Below, piece by piece: positions 8,558 through 17,166 of a DNA stretch of 64,000 nucleotides (positions are counted from its first letter, which is position 1; every line of letters starts with the position of its first letter). The position numbers and the translations under genes were made by a program. The stretch lies in assembly GCF_025060895.1 (NCBI RefSeq), contig NZ_JANZKV010000007.1:2777-66776 (forward strand). Direction: 5' to 3'. The notes below the pieces were generated by a model. It was not told the DNA's origin. It made no database searches and saw only the letters and a program-made list of their open reading frames with translations. The DNA comes from Stieleria sedimenti (GTDB taxonomy: Bacteria; Planctomycetota; Planctomycetia; Pirellulales; Pirellulaceae).

Positions 8558-9064
8558 TGCAGGGACGATTCGAGCTGGATGGCCGCTGCGATGTGTTGCC
8601 CAGCGATGACACTTGCAGCGTTCGCTCCACTCTTTGTCGCAGGGCGTTACGGTATTCGCCATCAAACGACGCGTGCTAGACGGACGACGTGGTCAAAACC
8701 GCTTGGCGAACCCGTCTCGCGAGCCGGCACGGCGGAGAAGCTTTTTCTTGCGCAGCGGTCGATCAGCAACTGATGAAATGGCGGCCAACCCCGTCAGCGA
8801 CGGTGCTACAAGACGCACAACGACTACGATCGGAACGCCTTTGTTCACCATGACGTGGAACTAATCAGAACTCGCCGCGTCGAAAAGTCGCAATGGAGTA
8901 GATCCATTATGTCCGGCATTGCTTCGAAGCCTCCCGGCGAGATTGCCCCGGTCTCGCCTGGAGGTGGATTTGCGACGAACAATGTCCGAATCAAGAAGGC
9001 CAAGTTGTACGGGAGTTGGGCACCGTGAAACATCGCAATACGAGCAATATGATGGCGATTCCTA
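8558..9064. other. Gene-poor interval between operon end and luxR-type gene
   Basis: About 500 bases follow the ExbD-like gene. Two overlapping short plus-strand frames (8579-8773 and 8613-8864) exist, but their translations are Arg-rich, look like no family, and lack a credible ribosome site. I see no clear hairpin terminator, tRNA or repeat here. Part of it must hold the promoter of the LuxR-type gene at 9065. Confidence 0.5.
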
Positions 9065-9583
9065 ATGTCTGATGTGATGCTGGATGGAATAAATGTCACG
9101 ATCTGCGACTGGCGAGGCCAAGTGATTTGGCGTAGCGATCGAAAGCCGTCCTGGAAACCTGGTGATTTGGCATGGAAGCACTTGACCGGTGAATCGACCG
9201 AACGGGCCAAGTTGGCTTTTTCCAAGGTCGTCACGCTCGGTGAAAAGGCGACGCTTGAGCTGGAGAACAAACGCGGCCAACATTCACGAGAATGGTTGTG
9301 GCCGCTGGACCGTCCGGAGGTCGCCGTGTGCGTGTTGTCGGTGTTGATCCCGAGCGAACTGAAAACGCTGACCGATCGAGAGCGAGAGATTCTGGGATGG
9401 GTGGCGTTGGGCTGTCCGACCCGTGAAATCGCCGAGCGTTTGGACGTCAGCGCGAGCACCGTTCACACGCACTTGAGGCGAGCGCGACAAAAGCTCGCGC
9501 TGCCCAGTGTCGAATCACTCACGGGCTTTGCCGCCCGCTACTGTCACCCCAACGCGGCCCCGCTGCAGTCGATCTCATTCTGA
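9065..9583 (+). CDS. LuxR-family solo transcription regulator
   Basis: DNA-binding transcription factor of 172 residues. Residues about 102-145 are a GerE/LuxR helix-turn-helix: LTDREREILGWVALGCPTRE, then EIAERLDVSASTVHTHLRRA, with the conserved Glu, Gly and Val/Thr positions. The first 95 residues are not a receiver domain (no phospho-acceptor Asp region); the stretch DGINVTICDWRGQVIWRSDR resembles the start of a small PAS-type sensor, which is a tentative reading. The gene converges on, and overlaps by nine bases with, the universal stress gene on the other strand (9575-10540), so the two 3' ends could interfere transcriptionally. Target genes are unknown. Confidence 0.85.
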   Translation: MSDVMLDGINVTICDWRGQVIWRSDRKPSWKPGDLAWKHLTGESTERAKLAFSKVVTLGEKATLELENKRGQHSREWLWPLDRPEVAVCVLSVLIPSELKTLTDREREILGWVALGCPTREIAERLDVSASTVHTHLRRARQKLALPSVESLTGFAARYCHPNAAPLQSISF

Positions 9584-10540
9584 AGCACCCTTGGGGACCG
9601 CGTCGGCCGTGGTCGCGGACGTGTCTGGCTCGGGGTTGGTGCGGTGGTGCCTAGAGATCCAGACGCTACAGGGGGCATGACGCAACACGTATTTCGTGGT
9701 GCTGCCGAGCAGGAAGTCGTCCAGCAAGCTGTGACCGGAGTCGCCGACGACGACCAAATCGGAATCACTTTTTTCCGCCAGATCGGCAATCGCGTCTCCG
9801 ACCCTCTGGTCGTGAATGATCACCGATTTTGTCTTGGGCAATTTGTCGGTCAAGCAGTCCTTCATCTGATCGCCACCCTGCTTCATCTCCTTGAAAATCT
9901 CCTCTTCGTTGGCGATCGCGGCCGTCGACAATCCGTTGCCGAGCAGATAATCGTAGATCGGAGCCACGCTCAGCAATTCGACCTCGGTGTCGGGCTGCCA
10001 ATCGAGTGCCATGATCTCTTCGACGGCATCGCGAGACGCTTTCGAGCTGTCGTAACCGATCAAGATTCGATTTGCGTTGGACGCATCGGCGTCGCGTTTG
10101 TCATCCTCCTCTTCCGGCGGGCGGACGACCAACACCGAGCACTTGGCGTGCGTGGCGATGCTGTCCGAGACGCTGCCGATCAACAAACGGCCGAAGAACG
10201 AGTGGCCGCGGGCGCCGATGACGATTAGATCACAGTCTAAATCCTTGGCTTCGCCCAAGACGACTTTGACCGGATGGCCCGGACGACAGATCGTGTCGAT
10301 GCGTGTGCAACGCTCCCGCAATAACTTTGCCATCTCGGCCTGGTGATCTTCCGCCCGCGCACGTTCTTGTCGAAGCAGTTCGGGAAACCAATGCTGTGTC
10401 GACTCCGGGCTTGACCCGTAGGGGTCGCCGAGCGCGGTGATGATCGTCAAGCTCATCGGCGCGGTGAATTTCAGCGAGCGCAGGAATTTTGCGGCCGCTG
10501 CCGCCTGCTGAGAACAATCGGTCGCTAGCAAGACTTTCAT
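9575..10540 (-). CDS. Tandem-domain universal stress protein (UspA family)
   Basis: A 321-residue cytoplasmic protein with two Usp domains. Each carries the ATP-binding signature G-x2-G-x9-G-S: GARGHSFFGRLLIGS at 109-123 and GDSGHSLLDDFLLGS at 266-280, so both halves may bind ATP. Each half starts with a beta strand followed by an acidic residue (LLATD, LIGYD). It is the second gene of a two-gene unit, starting 31 bases after the other Usp gene. Such pairs usually respond to starvation, oxidative or osmotic stress; the exact trigger here is unknown. Its 3' end overlaps the LuxR-type gene on the plus strand. Confidence 0.92.
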   Translation of the reverse strand: MKVLLATDCSQQAAAAAKFLRSLKFTAPMSLTIITALGDPYGSSPESTQHWFPELLRQERARAEDHQAEMAKLLRERCTRIDTICRPGHPVKVVLGEAKDLDCDLIVIGARGHSFFGRLLIGSVSDSIATHAKCSVLVVRPPEEEDDKRDADASNANRILIGYDSSKASRDAVEEIMALDWQPDTEVELLSVAPIYDYLLGNGLSTAAIANEEEIFKEMKQGGDQMKDCLTDKLPKTKSVIIHDQRVGDAIADLAEKSDSDLVVVGDSGHSLLDDFLLGSTTKYVLRHAPCSVWISRHHRTNPEPDTSATTADAVPKGASE

Positions 10541-10571
10541 CGTCTCACGCTCCAGAGAAAAGATGTTGTGG

Positions 10572-11465
10572 TTAAGAGTCCATGTTTTCGACCGCTCGAT
10601 TGCGCGTCACCCAGACGCTGCACGGTGCGTGACGCAACACATACCGCGATGTGCTGCCCAACAGGAAGCGATTCACGGCGCTCCGCGGCGTTTCGCCGAC
10701 AATCAGCAAGTCGATGGCGTTGTCTTCGGCAAAGGTGACGATGCTTTCGCCGATATGATCCCCTTTGACCAGATGCGTTTTGGCGTGCGGGGCCACGTCG
10801 GCCAGTCGCGCTTTGGCGTCGGAGAGACCTTCGAGGTAGTGCGACGAAATCTCAATGCCTTCGTCCGCGATCCGTTGACCGATGAAATCCGAGAGATAGG
10901 TTTCGACCGTCAGCAGATGAAAATCGGTTCCCGTTTTCCAAGGGACTTCCGCGATCTCTTCCAACGCCAAGGACGCCGAGTCGCTGCTCTCGTACGCCAA
11001 GCAGACCCGGATCGGACGTGCCGTTTCATGCAGCCCCGTGGGACGGACCACCAACGTGCTGCAGGGGGCGTGGGTGGCGACGTGATCGCTGACGCTGCCC
11101 AGCAACAAACGCGTGATTTGCGAATGCCCCTTGGCACCGACGACCACCAAATCCCGCTTCAGTGATCCGGCGAGCTCGACGATGGATTCACCGACCGGGC
11201 CTTCACGCATCGCATGTTTGATCGTCACGTTGGCCCCGTCGAACATCTCTGCCACCTGCCTGAACGTCTCATTGGCAAAGGCTTTGTCTCGCTCAAACGC
11301 CTTCTCCAGCAATTCGCCCGTCGCGTAACTGCTGTGAATGAAGGGACGTTGGACGACACTCAACACCGTCAGGTCCAAGCTGTCCGGATGGGGAAGGTGG
11401 GCGAGCAGTTTGGCGGCTTCGATCGAAGGGGTCGATCCGTCGATGGCAAGTAAGACGTTATGCAT
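10572..11465 (-). CDS. Tandem-domain universal stress protein (UspA family), paralogue
   Basis: First gene of the Usp pair, 297 residues. The N-terminal domain (MHNVLLAIDG start) has an intact ATP motif, GAKGHSQITRLLLGS. The C-terminal domain ends with the same architecture (FLLGSTSRYVLRHAPCS) but its phosphate loop reads GETPRSA, in which the second glycine is replaced by proline, so ATP binding by that half may be lost. The two Usp proteins share the closing sequence RHAPCSVW, showing that they arose by duplication. A 355-base divergent promoter region separates it from the gene at 11821. Confidence 0.92.
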   Translation of the reverse strand: MHNVLLAIDGSTPSIEAAKLLAHLPHPDSLDLTVLSVVQRPFIHSSYATGELLEKAFERDKAFANETFRQVAEMFDGANVTIKHAMREGPVGESIVELAGSLKRDLVVVGAKGHSQITRLLLGSVSDHVATHAPCSTLVVRPTGLHETARPIRVCLAYESSDSASLALEEIAEVPWKTGTDFHLLTVETYLSDFIGQRIADEGIEISSHYLEGLSDAKARLADVAPHAKTHLVKGDHIGESIVTFAEDNAIDLLIVGETPRSAVNRFLLGSTSRYVLRHAPCSVWVTRNRAVENMDS

Positions 11466-11820
11466 AGCAAAAATTCTCCAGGGTGGTGATCAGCCAGCAG
11501 TCAAGCAAATCGAATGCCAGAACCGGCGAGGACTGTCAGATCGCCCCTCTGGATCGTTTGAATTTCCATCGAGCGTGCGAATTGGCCCACTGTGTGCCAT
11601 TTGTCTCGATTGGTCGTGCGTCGATGTGTGACATCATGACAACGCGTTCCAATCACACGGGCAAAACCATCCTGCCGCTCCCGTTTGGCCCTCCAGTTGC
11701 ACCTTCAGGCGGAGATCATCGCCGATTGATTTCGGAACATTGATTCAATCGACAGCCCGCTTGTCGCGAACGTGTGATCAACGTCTTCCCCCCCGCCAAC
11801 GAGTTGAATCGAGAGCCACC
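11466..11820. other. Divergent intergenic region
   Basis: This 355-base stretch lies between the starts of the minus-strand Usp operon and the plus-strand gene at 11821, so it should hold both promoters. I see no gene, no strong hairpin and no repeat family member. The in-frame extension of the 11821 gene back to 11740 is not favoured. Confidence 0.5.
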
Positions 11821-12396
11821 ATGAGCGACGAACCAGCGACCCCGAAGTCACAAGCGGCCCACTACTTCGCCGAGTTGGAGGCCAGGATCGTCCAGCGACT
11901 CCACGCCGAAGCCGGCTCGGAGGCGTCCCGCGCCGCGTTGGTTCGCAGCACCGGTGTCGAGGACGCAAAATTGATCGAAGAGCTTTCCAAGCTGGGAATC
12001 ACCGCCGACGAATTGATCTGCCTGCGATTCATTCCGCTGGTGTTGGTCGCGTGGGCCGAAGACCACGCCGACTCGGAAGAACGCGAGGTGATTCAAACGC
12101 AGGCAGCCAAGCTGGGGATTCGCGAAGACTCCACCGCATGGCTGGTGCTGGAAACGTGGTTGCAAAAACAGCCGCCGGGATTGGGCATCGATGCTTGGAA
12201 ACGGTACACGCACGGGATTCTGAAAAAGATGTCACGTAACGCCGCGAATCGATTGATCCACTTGACCGAGAAACAAATGATCACGGTTGCCAAAGCGTCC
12301 GGCGGGCATCTGGGAGTGGGAAAGGTTTCTCACAAGGAGAGCACGATGATCAATCGGCTGCTGACGATCATGCATGAGCAAGCCGAACGGGCGTAG
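11821..12396 (+). CDS. Conserved hypothetical protein, possibly TerB-like
   Basis: A 191-residue soluble, helical protein. The ATG at 11821 (MSDEPATP) is preferred to an in-frame upstream start at 11740, whose extra residues are Arg-rich and non-conserved in appearance. The segment PLVLVAWAEDHADSEEREVI followed by a helix resembles the acidic DxxxxxxE metal-binding turn of TerB-like helical domains, but the match is short and I hold it weakly. No signal peptide or membrane helix is seen. It ends shortly before a palindromic repeat (12479-12547) that separates it from the convergent gene at 12571. Confidence 0.7.
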   Translation: MSDEPATPKSQAAHYFAELEARIVQRLHAEAGSEASRAALVRSTGVEDAKLIEELSKLGITADELICLRFIPLVLVAWAEDHADSEEREVIQTQAAKLGIREDSTAWLVLETWLQKQPPGLGIDAWKRYTHGILKKMSRNAANRLIHLTEKQMITVAKASGGHLGVGKVSHKESTMINRLLTIMHEQAERA

Positions 12397-12478
12397 TGGC
12401 TCGCGCTGTGAAGCATTGTTTCGCGGCAGGGCGCGAGCCCCATGCCCCACCGATGGTTGCAGCAAACGGGGGGCTTTT

Positions 12479-12547
12479 GTTAGCGGCAGGGCGCGAGCCC
12501 TCCGGTCTTTCACGGTCAAACCGGACGGCTCGCGCCGTTCCGCTAAC
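12479..12547. repeat. Dispersed imperfect palindrome (same family as 1621-1700)
   Basis: A 69-base hairpin with 28-base arms and a 13-base loop. The left arm begins GTTAGCGGCAGGGCGCGAGC and the right arm ends CGCTAAC; three mismatches separate the arms, and the same mismatches occur in mirror orientation in the two copies at 1621-1700 and 1749-1828. A partial arm (GGCAGGGCGCGAGCCC) also lies at 12425-12440. It sits between two convergent genes and could act as a bidirectional terminator. Confidence 0.88.
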
Positions 12548-12570
12548 ACCTTAAACCGAATGTCGGCGGC

Positions 12571-13128
12571 CTACCCCGAACGGGATACCGGATTCGCTGA
12601 CTCTCTCCTTTGACACCCAACGACCGTCAGGTCCCGCGCCAATTCCAGCGTGCGGTCCCAGCGGGCGCGAAGCAGGTCCATTTGGTCGCGGCTCCAGCCC
12701 TGACCGATCAGGCTGGCCAGATGCAACCCGGCGATTACGGCGATCGCGATCGGCACCACGACCAGCGACCACGGCGGATTGCCCATCGACCACTGCACGA
12801 ATCCGAAAATCAACGCGGCGAAGAAACAGCAGGCCGCGACCAGATAAATCGCCATCACCATCGTCCAAATTTCGGGCCGTGGCGAAAATCGACAAAATGC
12901 CTCGCTAGACTGCGGCTCGTCCATACAGTTCAATTGGACCGATAGGTGAGGCGACCAGAACCGCTTGTCCGCTGATTCGATTTGGAAATCGAACACCCAC
13001 CCGGCCGATTCCGCGTGGGCCGACAGTTCGTCCGATTGAATCGCGCGGCGAAGCCGTTGTTTGGCCTCCTCCCGTTCCCAAGGAAGCTGGACACGAAACG
13101 TCGGCTGCATTTGAATTTGATTCGTCAT
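12571..13128 (-). CDS. Hypothetical membrane protein with two helices
   Basis: A 185-residue protein of unknown function. Residues about 1-88 are soluble; two transmembrane helices follow at about 89-111 (a Met/Ala/Phe-rich helix ending GFVQW) and 119-142 (WSLVVVPIAIAVIAGLHLAS), and a short charged tail closes the protein. The hydrophilic N-terminal part starts QPTFRVQLPWEREEAKQRLR. The start ATG (13128) is only 13 bases from the start of the divergent gene at 13142, so the two promoters must lie inside each other's coding sequence or be shared. I do not recognise a family. Confidence 0.72.
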   Translation of the reverse strand: MTNQIQMQPTFRVQLPWEREEAKQRLRRAIQSDELSAHAESAGWVFDFQIESADKRFWSPHLSVQLNCMDEPQSSEAFCRFSPRPEIWTMVMAIYLVAACCFFAALIFGFVQWSMGNPPWSLVVVPIAIAVIAGLHLASLIGQGWSRDQMDLLRARWDRTLELARDLTVVGCQRRESANPVSRSG

Positions 13129-13141
13129 TCTCTCGTTCCTG

Positions 13142-13648
13142 ATGGCAAAGCAAACCGACGACCGTGAAGATTTGCTCCGCGATGGGACCGCAATGCCGGT
13201 TCGCGGCAGGTTGTGGGTGGACCGAGCCGAAGTCGTGATCGGTTTCCGATCCCGCGGGCAGCTGAGTCTGTATTGGGACCAAGATCCGGTGTTTCAATTC
13301 GATGAGTCTTGCCGGCTCCGACGCGTCTTCATCGATTCGTGTCGCTTGAAAGCAGAAAACGGAAAACTGGTCCGCCTGCGTCAGCCACACGAATCCATCA
13401 ATCAATCCGTCGAACGGTTACGGCTGCTGACCGAACCGATCTCCGAAGACGACGAAGCCGCAATTCTACAACGGCTTTCTGACCGCTTGCAACAAATTGA
13501 CGCCACGCTCGAGCAGATGGTGTTTGACGGAAATCAGGCAACCTTGCAAACCGTCGGTGCAACACCGCGGGATTTCGCCCGCCGCGTCCGAGGCTGGATC
13601 GCGGATTGGAAGGAGGCGATGGGAGTGGCCGGCGGGCCGTCGGCGTGA
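13142..13648 (+). CDS. Hypothetical protein, divergent partner of 12571-13128
   Basis: A 168-residue soluble protein without a domain I recognise. The N-terminal half is beta-rich (RGRLWVDRAEVVIGFRSRGQ, then short strands), and the C-terminal half is helical. No signal peptide or membrane helix is present. It starts 13 bases from the divergent membrane-protein gene, a spacing that suggests shared control. Its 3' end is followed by short tandem repeats and then by the convergent sugar-kinase fusion gene. Confidence 0.68.
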   Translation: MAKQTDDREDLLRDGTAMPVRGRLWVDRAEVVIGFRSRGQLSLYWDQDPVFQFDESCRLRRVFIDSCRLKAENGKLVRLRQPHESINQSVERLRLLTEPISEDDEAAILQRLSDRLQQIDATLEQMVFDGNQATLQTVGATPRDFARRVRGWIADWKEAMGVAGGPSA

Positions 13649-13650
13649 GG

Positions 13651-13779
13651 GGGGGCAAAACGATGGGGGCAAAACGATGGGGGCAAAACGATGAAGAGAG
13701 GTTTTGGCAGAATGATGGGGTGGCAGAATGATGGGGTGTTGCGACGCCGGGCGGACGTTGACGCGCCTATCATTCTGCC
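13651..13779. repeat. Short tandem repeats of GGGGCAAAACGATG and GGCAGAATGATGGGGT
   Basis: Three copies of a 14-base unit (ggggcaaaacgatg) occupy about 13651-13693, followed by two copies of a 16-base unit (ggcagaatgatggggt) at 13706-13737. At about 13766-13779 the reverse complement core (tatcattctgcc) recurs, so the region can fold back on itself. The same core appears in the opposite orientation, repeated, at 45173-45235. Both places lie between convergent genes. Confidence 0.85.
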
Positions 13780-13815
13780 ATCGATTGTCCTGCCATCTGA
13801 CGGCCCCGCGGCGAC

Positions 13816-16800
13816 TCAATCATTCCAATCGCAGAGCGAATCGATCGCGTCGGCCGAACCGTCGCGTTTCCATGGATCGAGCTGAGCCTGTTCCTTGAGC
13901 TGTTGTCCGCGCCGCTTGGGGACAACCAAGAACTGACACTCCACTTCCGGCAGTGCTGTCATGTCGCCCCACAGTTTTTCGAACTGGGCAACGGGGTAGA
14001 TGTCTTCCTGAGCGTGCCCCCAGCGCTTTTTGACATCTTTCAGCGTGACGTAGGTGGGTAAACGTTTTGCCAACTTGCGAACCGCCGCATCGACCTTGGT
14101 TTGATCGACCAAATCCGCGCGTGTCAGCCCGAACGTTTGCAGCAACTTGTCGAGATCGATCCAAGTCGTCATCGAGTTGTAATACGACAACTCGAATTCG
14201 ACGCGTTCGTCCGGCATCGCGAGTCCTTCGACCAATCGGGGCCGGCCGGCGACCAGCGCCAGGCCACCGCCGCGATCTTCCAAGCGACGGGGGATGACTT
14301 CGAAACTGAGCTCGGCGCCGCTCCGCATGTGCACCCCCAGCAGCCCGGGGTCGACGTTCGCACCCAACGTGTCGATGTTGTGAAGCAGCAGATAGCGAAG
14401 CGACGGTTGATCTTGCAGCAATTGGTGCAGCATTCCGTTTCGCAGCAAGTTGGGAACTTCGTACCAGTGACCGACCGGATGCAGACACTGGTTGGGGAGG
14501 TTGTCGGTATAATCACTCGCTTCGCCGGTCGTCTTGGCCCAATTCATCAGCGCCGCGCGAACACTCTCGCGAACCTTTTGCTGCTGTTGATCCAAGACCT
14601 GGCTGGCCGTCTCCTCCCAAAGAAAATGGAGATCGCGGACGGTCGGCACCATTCGCAAACCGACACTCTTACCGGTGGAAACTTCAACACCCGACTCGAA
14701 TCCGAAATCATCGTTCTGCTGAAGGTGTTGTCGAATCGGGGCGTCGGTCAAATAGCTGGTCGTGAAGACGTGTGGGATTCGTCCGCCGAACGCGCGTGTG
14801 GTCGCACGCGTCTTTGCCAGATGGACTTCCAGAAAACTTCGGTGACGGCCGGCAAACCGATTGAAGGGGTGCAGTGCCTTGCAGACGCCGGCGCCTTCGG
14901 TCCAGCGGCTTCCCACGCCCGCCGCCAACGTCACAACCGCGACCTGTCCGTCGGCAATCGCCTGTTTCCCCGCCTGAATGTCTTTCGCCGAGCAGCCTTG
15001 GCGGACGTCGGTGACGTGCTCCGGGCCGACATCGCGAATCGTGGTGCTCGACGAAAGCCGGTTCTGTGCCAATCCGATTCGTCCGTTTTTCAGATCGGCA
15101 CGAATTTGTTCGTGTTGTTCGGAGTCGAATCCGATGGAGTGCAACAGTTCGTGCAAGGAGGCGCCGGACCGCTGTTGGGATTCGTCGTGTGGCAGGACGC
15201 TTTGCAACAATTTCGACGAGGCGGTTGTCGCGATCTTTCCTTCGGCGCATCGCCGCGCGATCGACTGCAGCTCCGATCGTCGGTTGGGTGACAAGTCACG
15301 CGGCGCCGTTCGCAGCAGTCCCGGCAAGACCAATTGGTAATAGCGATCGGGCATGAACGCCTCGCCGCCGGTTCGCAGTTCTGCCCAGGTGCCATGATCG
15401 TTGATCGAAAAGTCATAAACGACCGGGTTCATGGCGAATGGTAACGCGGTCTGCAACTGTGTCTTGACCTCGATCATTTCCGATTGAAGCCAATCGCTCG
15501 CCTTCGCTTTGATTGACGGATCAAACAGAAACCCCATGCCGCCGCCGGACATGCCGCCCAACATGACGAAGCCCCAGAACTGGTCGCCGTATTGGCCGCG
15601 ACAGGCATCGATCAGTCGATCGGTGAAACGGTTGGTCGCCCAGGGAATGATGGTCTGCAACGGGCCTTTGAAATTGCGCGTGGTGGCTTGGCCGATCTTG
15701 CGGATGTCGCCCGACTCGATCGCCGCGACGACTTCATCGAGAATCGACATCGCTTCACCGCGGGCGATCCATTCCGCTTCGCTGCGCAGCAGGTAACGCT
15801 CGGTCACCATTTCCAAGATCGGGCCGACGTTTTGCGCCATGCCGCCGTGCACCAAGACGAGCGAGTCCTGCAATTTCTGACGGGTTTGCTCGGTCGCCCG
15901 TTTGCGATCAAAGACTTCGTGGACCGGCATCAATCGCCCGCGACTGACGCCGTACTCGGGATCACCCTCGGCGGCATCGGTGCCACAAATCAGTTTGATG
16001 CCCGGCCAGACCCCACCGGAATCCTGCCAGCCGCCGCCGCTGCCGCCGATCCATTCACCCAGAATCGCCCTGGCCGCCACCAATCGACGCTCGGATTCGG
16101 TCAATCCGCCGGTCAGGGATTCGATCTGTCCGGTCGCACGCATCAGGATCGAGATCAGCGAGCCGAGCAGGTTGGTCGACACGGCCAACCGCGACCCCTT
16201 GGGAATGTCGTTGATCTTGGAGACCAATTCCAGACCCTTGCCGGGACCGACCAGTTGGGTCAACAATTCGCTGATCGGTCGACCACAGCCTTCCAGCCCC
16301 GGCGGAACGATGCCGGCGGCGATCACGGCCGCTTTCAACAAGCCTAAATAATCACGGGCAAAATCGAACATCTCGCCGATCGTCGTCACATCGGCGGTTG
16401 CCGCCAAGTCGACGCTGGCCAATCGAAACACCGGTTCGTCGATCACCCGCAGGTAGGTTTCAATCGGCGGGCTGGGATGATCGTCTCGACCACGCACACC
16501 CAGATCGACCGAGATGTTCAACACCCGCGCGCCTTCGGGGTAATCCATCCCCAAAAAAAAGATGTCGCTCCAGGCGCTGTGAGAAAGGTCCATGCGGACG
16601 GCGGTCGTTTCACACAGCAACGGCATCACGCCGTGTTGTTGATCGCCGTCGAGCATTTCACGACGCAGCCGCAGCGGATGGTCGATGGGGTGCCCCAGTC
16701 GAAACATCCACTGATTGCCGCGAACCGTGCGGACACTCTTGCGAACCTGGTCGGCCAGCGTCTGAAAACCCAGTTGGTGATACGCTTGGGCCAAGGCGCT

Positions 16801-17166
16801 GCTGATCGCATCGCTGGGGCCGGACGTTTCCTGGGTCTGAAGAAACTCTTCGATCGCCTCGCCGAACCGACGCGAAAGCAGATGCTCATAACCGCTAAAG
16901 GGGATCAATCCGTCCGAGCGTTGCGAGGCCGAATCGGCAAGCTCCTGCTCGAGTCGATCCGGCAGCTGATAGCGGTGGATCGACGAGAGAAAAAACAAGG
17001 CTCGCACACGACAATAAAGGTTGTCCTCGGTCCGTCGGTAGGCGTCCAGCTGTCGGCAATGCTCGAGCAGTTGTTGCGTGTTGGCGTCGGCGACGACCGA
17101 TTCCAAGGAACGGTGCCGAAGCGAATCGTCTTCCGACCGAATGATGTCAATCAATCGATTGCTCAT
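13816..17166 (-). CDS. Fucokinase-like GHMP kinase fused to UTP-sugar pyrophosphorylase
   Basis: A 1116-residue predicted bifunctional enzyme that phosphorylates a free sugar at C1 and then transfers UMP (or another nucleotide) to it. Residues about 150-600 are a GHMP kinase of the fucokinase type: PKGSRLAVSTNLLGS (322-336) is the phosphate loop, GGSGGGWQDSGGVW (374-387) matches the fucokinase GGGWQD motif, and MLGGMSGGGMGFLF (535-548) is the third GHMP motif. Residues about 740-1060 are a UDPGP-type nucleotidyltransferase: LAAGVGSRWTEG (747-758), Lys763 and HNIDTLGANVD (929-939). Bacteroides FKP has the opposite domain order. The start ATG overlaps the stop of the upstream GalU-like gene. 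The sugar is unknown; the loop glycines are less regular than in classical fucokinase. Confidence 0.85.
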   Translation of the reverse strand: MSNRLIDIIRSEDDSLRHRSLESVVADANTQQLLEHCRQLDAYRRTEDNLYCRVRALFFLSSIHRYQLPDRLEQELADSASQRSDGLIPFSGYEHLLSRRFGEAIEEFLQTQETSGPSDAISSALAQAYHQLGFQTLADQVRKSVRTVRGNQWMFRLGHPIDHPLRLRREMLDGDQQHGVMPLLCETTAVRMDLSHSAWSDIFFLGMDYPEGARVLNISVDLGVRGRDDHPSPPIETYLRVIDEPVFRLASVDLAATADVTTIGEMFDFARDYLGLLKAAVIAAGIVPPGLEGCGRPISELLTQLVGPGKGLELVSKINDIPKGSRLAVSTNLLGSLISILMRATGQIESLTGGLTESERRLVAARAILGEWIGGSGGGWQDSGGVWPGIKLICGTDAAEGDPEYGVSRGRLMPVHEVFDRKRATEQTRQKLQDSLVLVHGGMAQNVGPILEMVTERYLLRSEAEWIARGEAMSILDEVVAAIESGDIRKIGQATTRNFKGPLQTIIPWATNRFTDRLIDACRGQYGDQFWGFVMLGGMSGGGMGFLFDPSIKAKASDWLQSEMIEVKTQLQTALPFAMNPVVYDFSINDHGTWAELRTGGEAFMPDRYYQLVLPGLLRTAPRDLSPNRRSELQSIARRCAEGKIATTASSKLLQSVLPHDESQQRSGASLHELLHSIGFDSEQHEQIRADLKNGRIGLAQNRLSSSTTIRDVGPEHVTDVRQGCSAKDIQAGKQAIADGQVAVVTLAAGVGSRWTEGAGVCKALHPFNRFAGRHRSFLEVHLAKTRATTRAFGGRIPHVFTTSYLTDAPIRQHLQQNDDFGFESGVEVSTGKSVGLRMVPTVRDLHFLWEETASQVLDQQQQKVRESVRAALMNWAKTTGEASDYTDNLPNQCLHPVGHWYEVPNLLRNGMLHQLLQDQPSLRYLLLHNIDTLGANVDPGLLGVHMRSGAELSFEVIPRRLEDRGGGLALVAGRPRLVEGLAMPDERVEFELSYYNSMTTWIDLDKLLQTFGLTRADLVDQTKVDAAVRKLAKRLPTYVTLKDVKKRWGHAQEDIYPVAQFEKLWGDMTALPEVECQFLVVPKRRGQQLKEQAQLDPWKRDGSADAIDSLCDWND

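Noticed and set aside
8579-8864. Two short open frames after the ExbD-like gene
   Set aside because: They have no ribosome site, no recognisable domain and compositions typical of non-coding high-GC DNA.
13651-13737. CRISPR or attachment-site array
   Set aside because: Units of 14 and 16 bases lie back to back with no spacers, no integrase and no tRNA nearby.
14101-15291. Plus-strand open frame of 396 residues opposite the kinase/pyrophosphorylase fusion
   Set aside because: It lies wholly inside a clearly assigned gene with conserved enzyme motifs and has no family resemblance.
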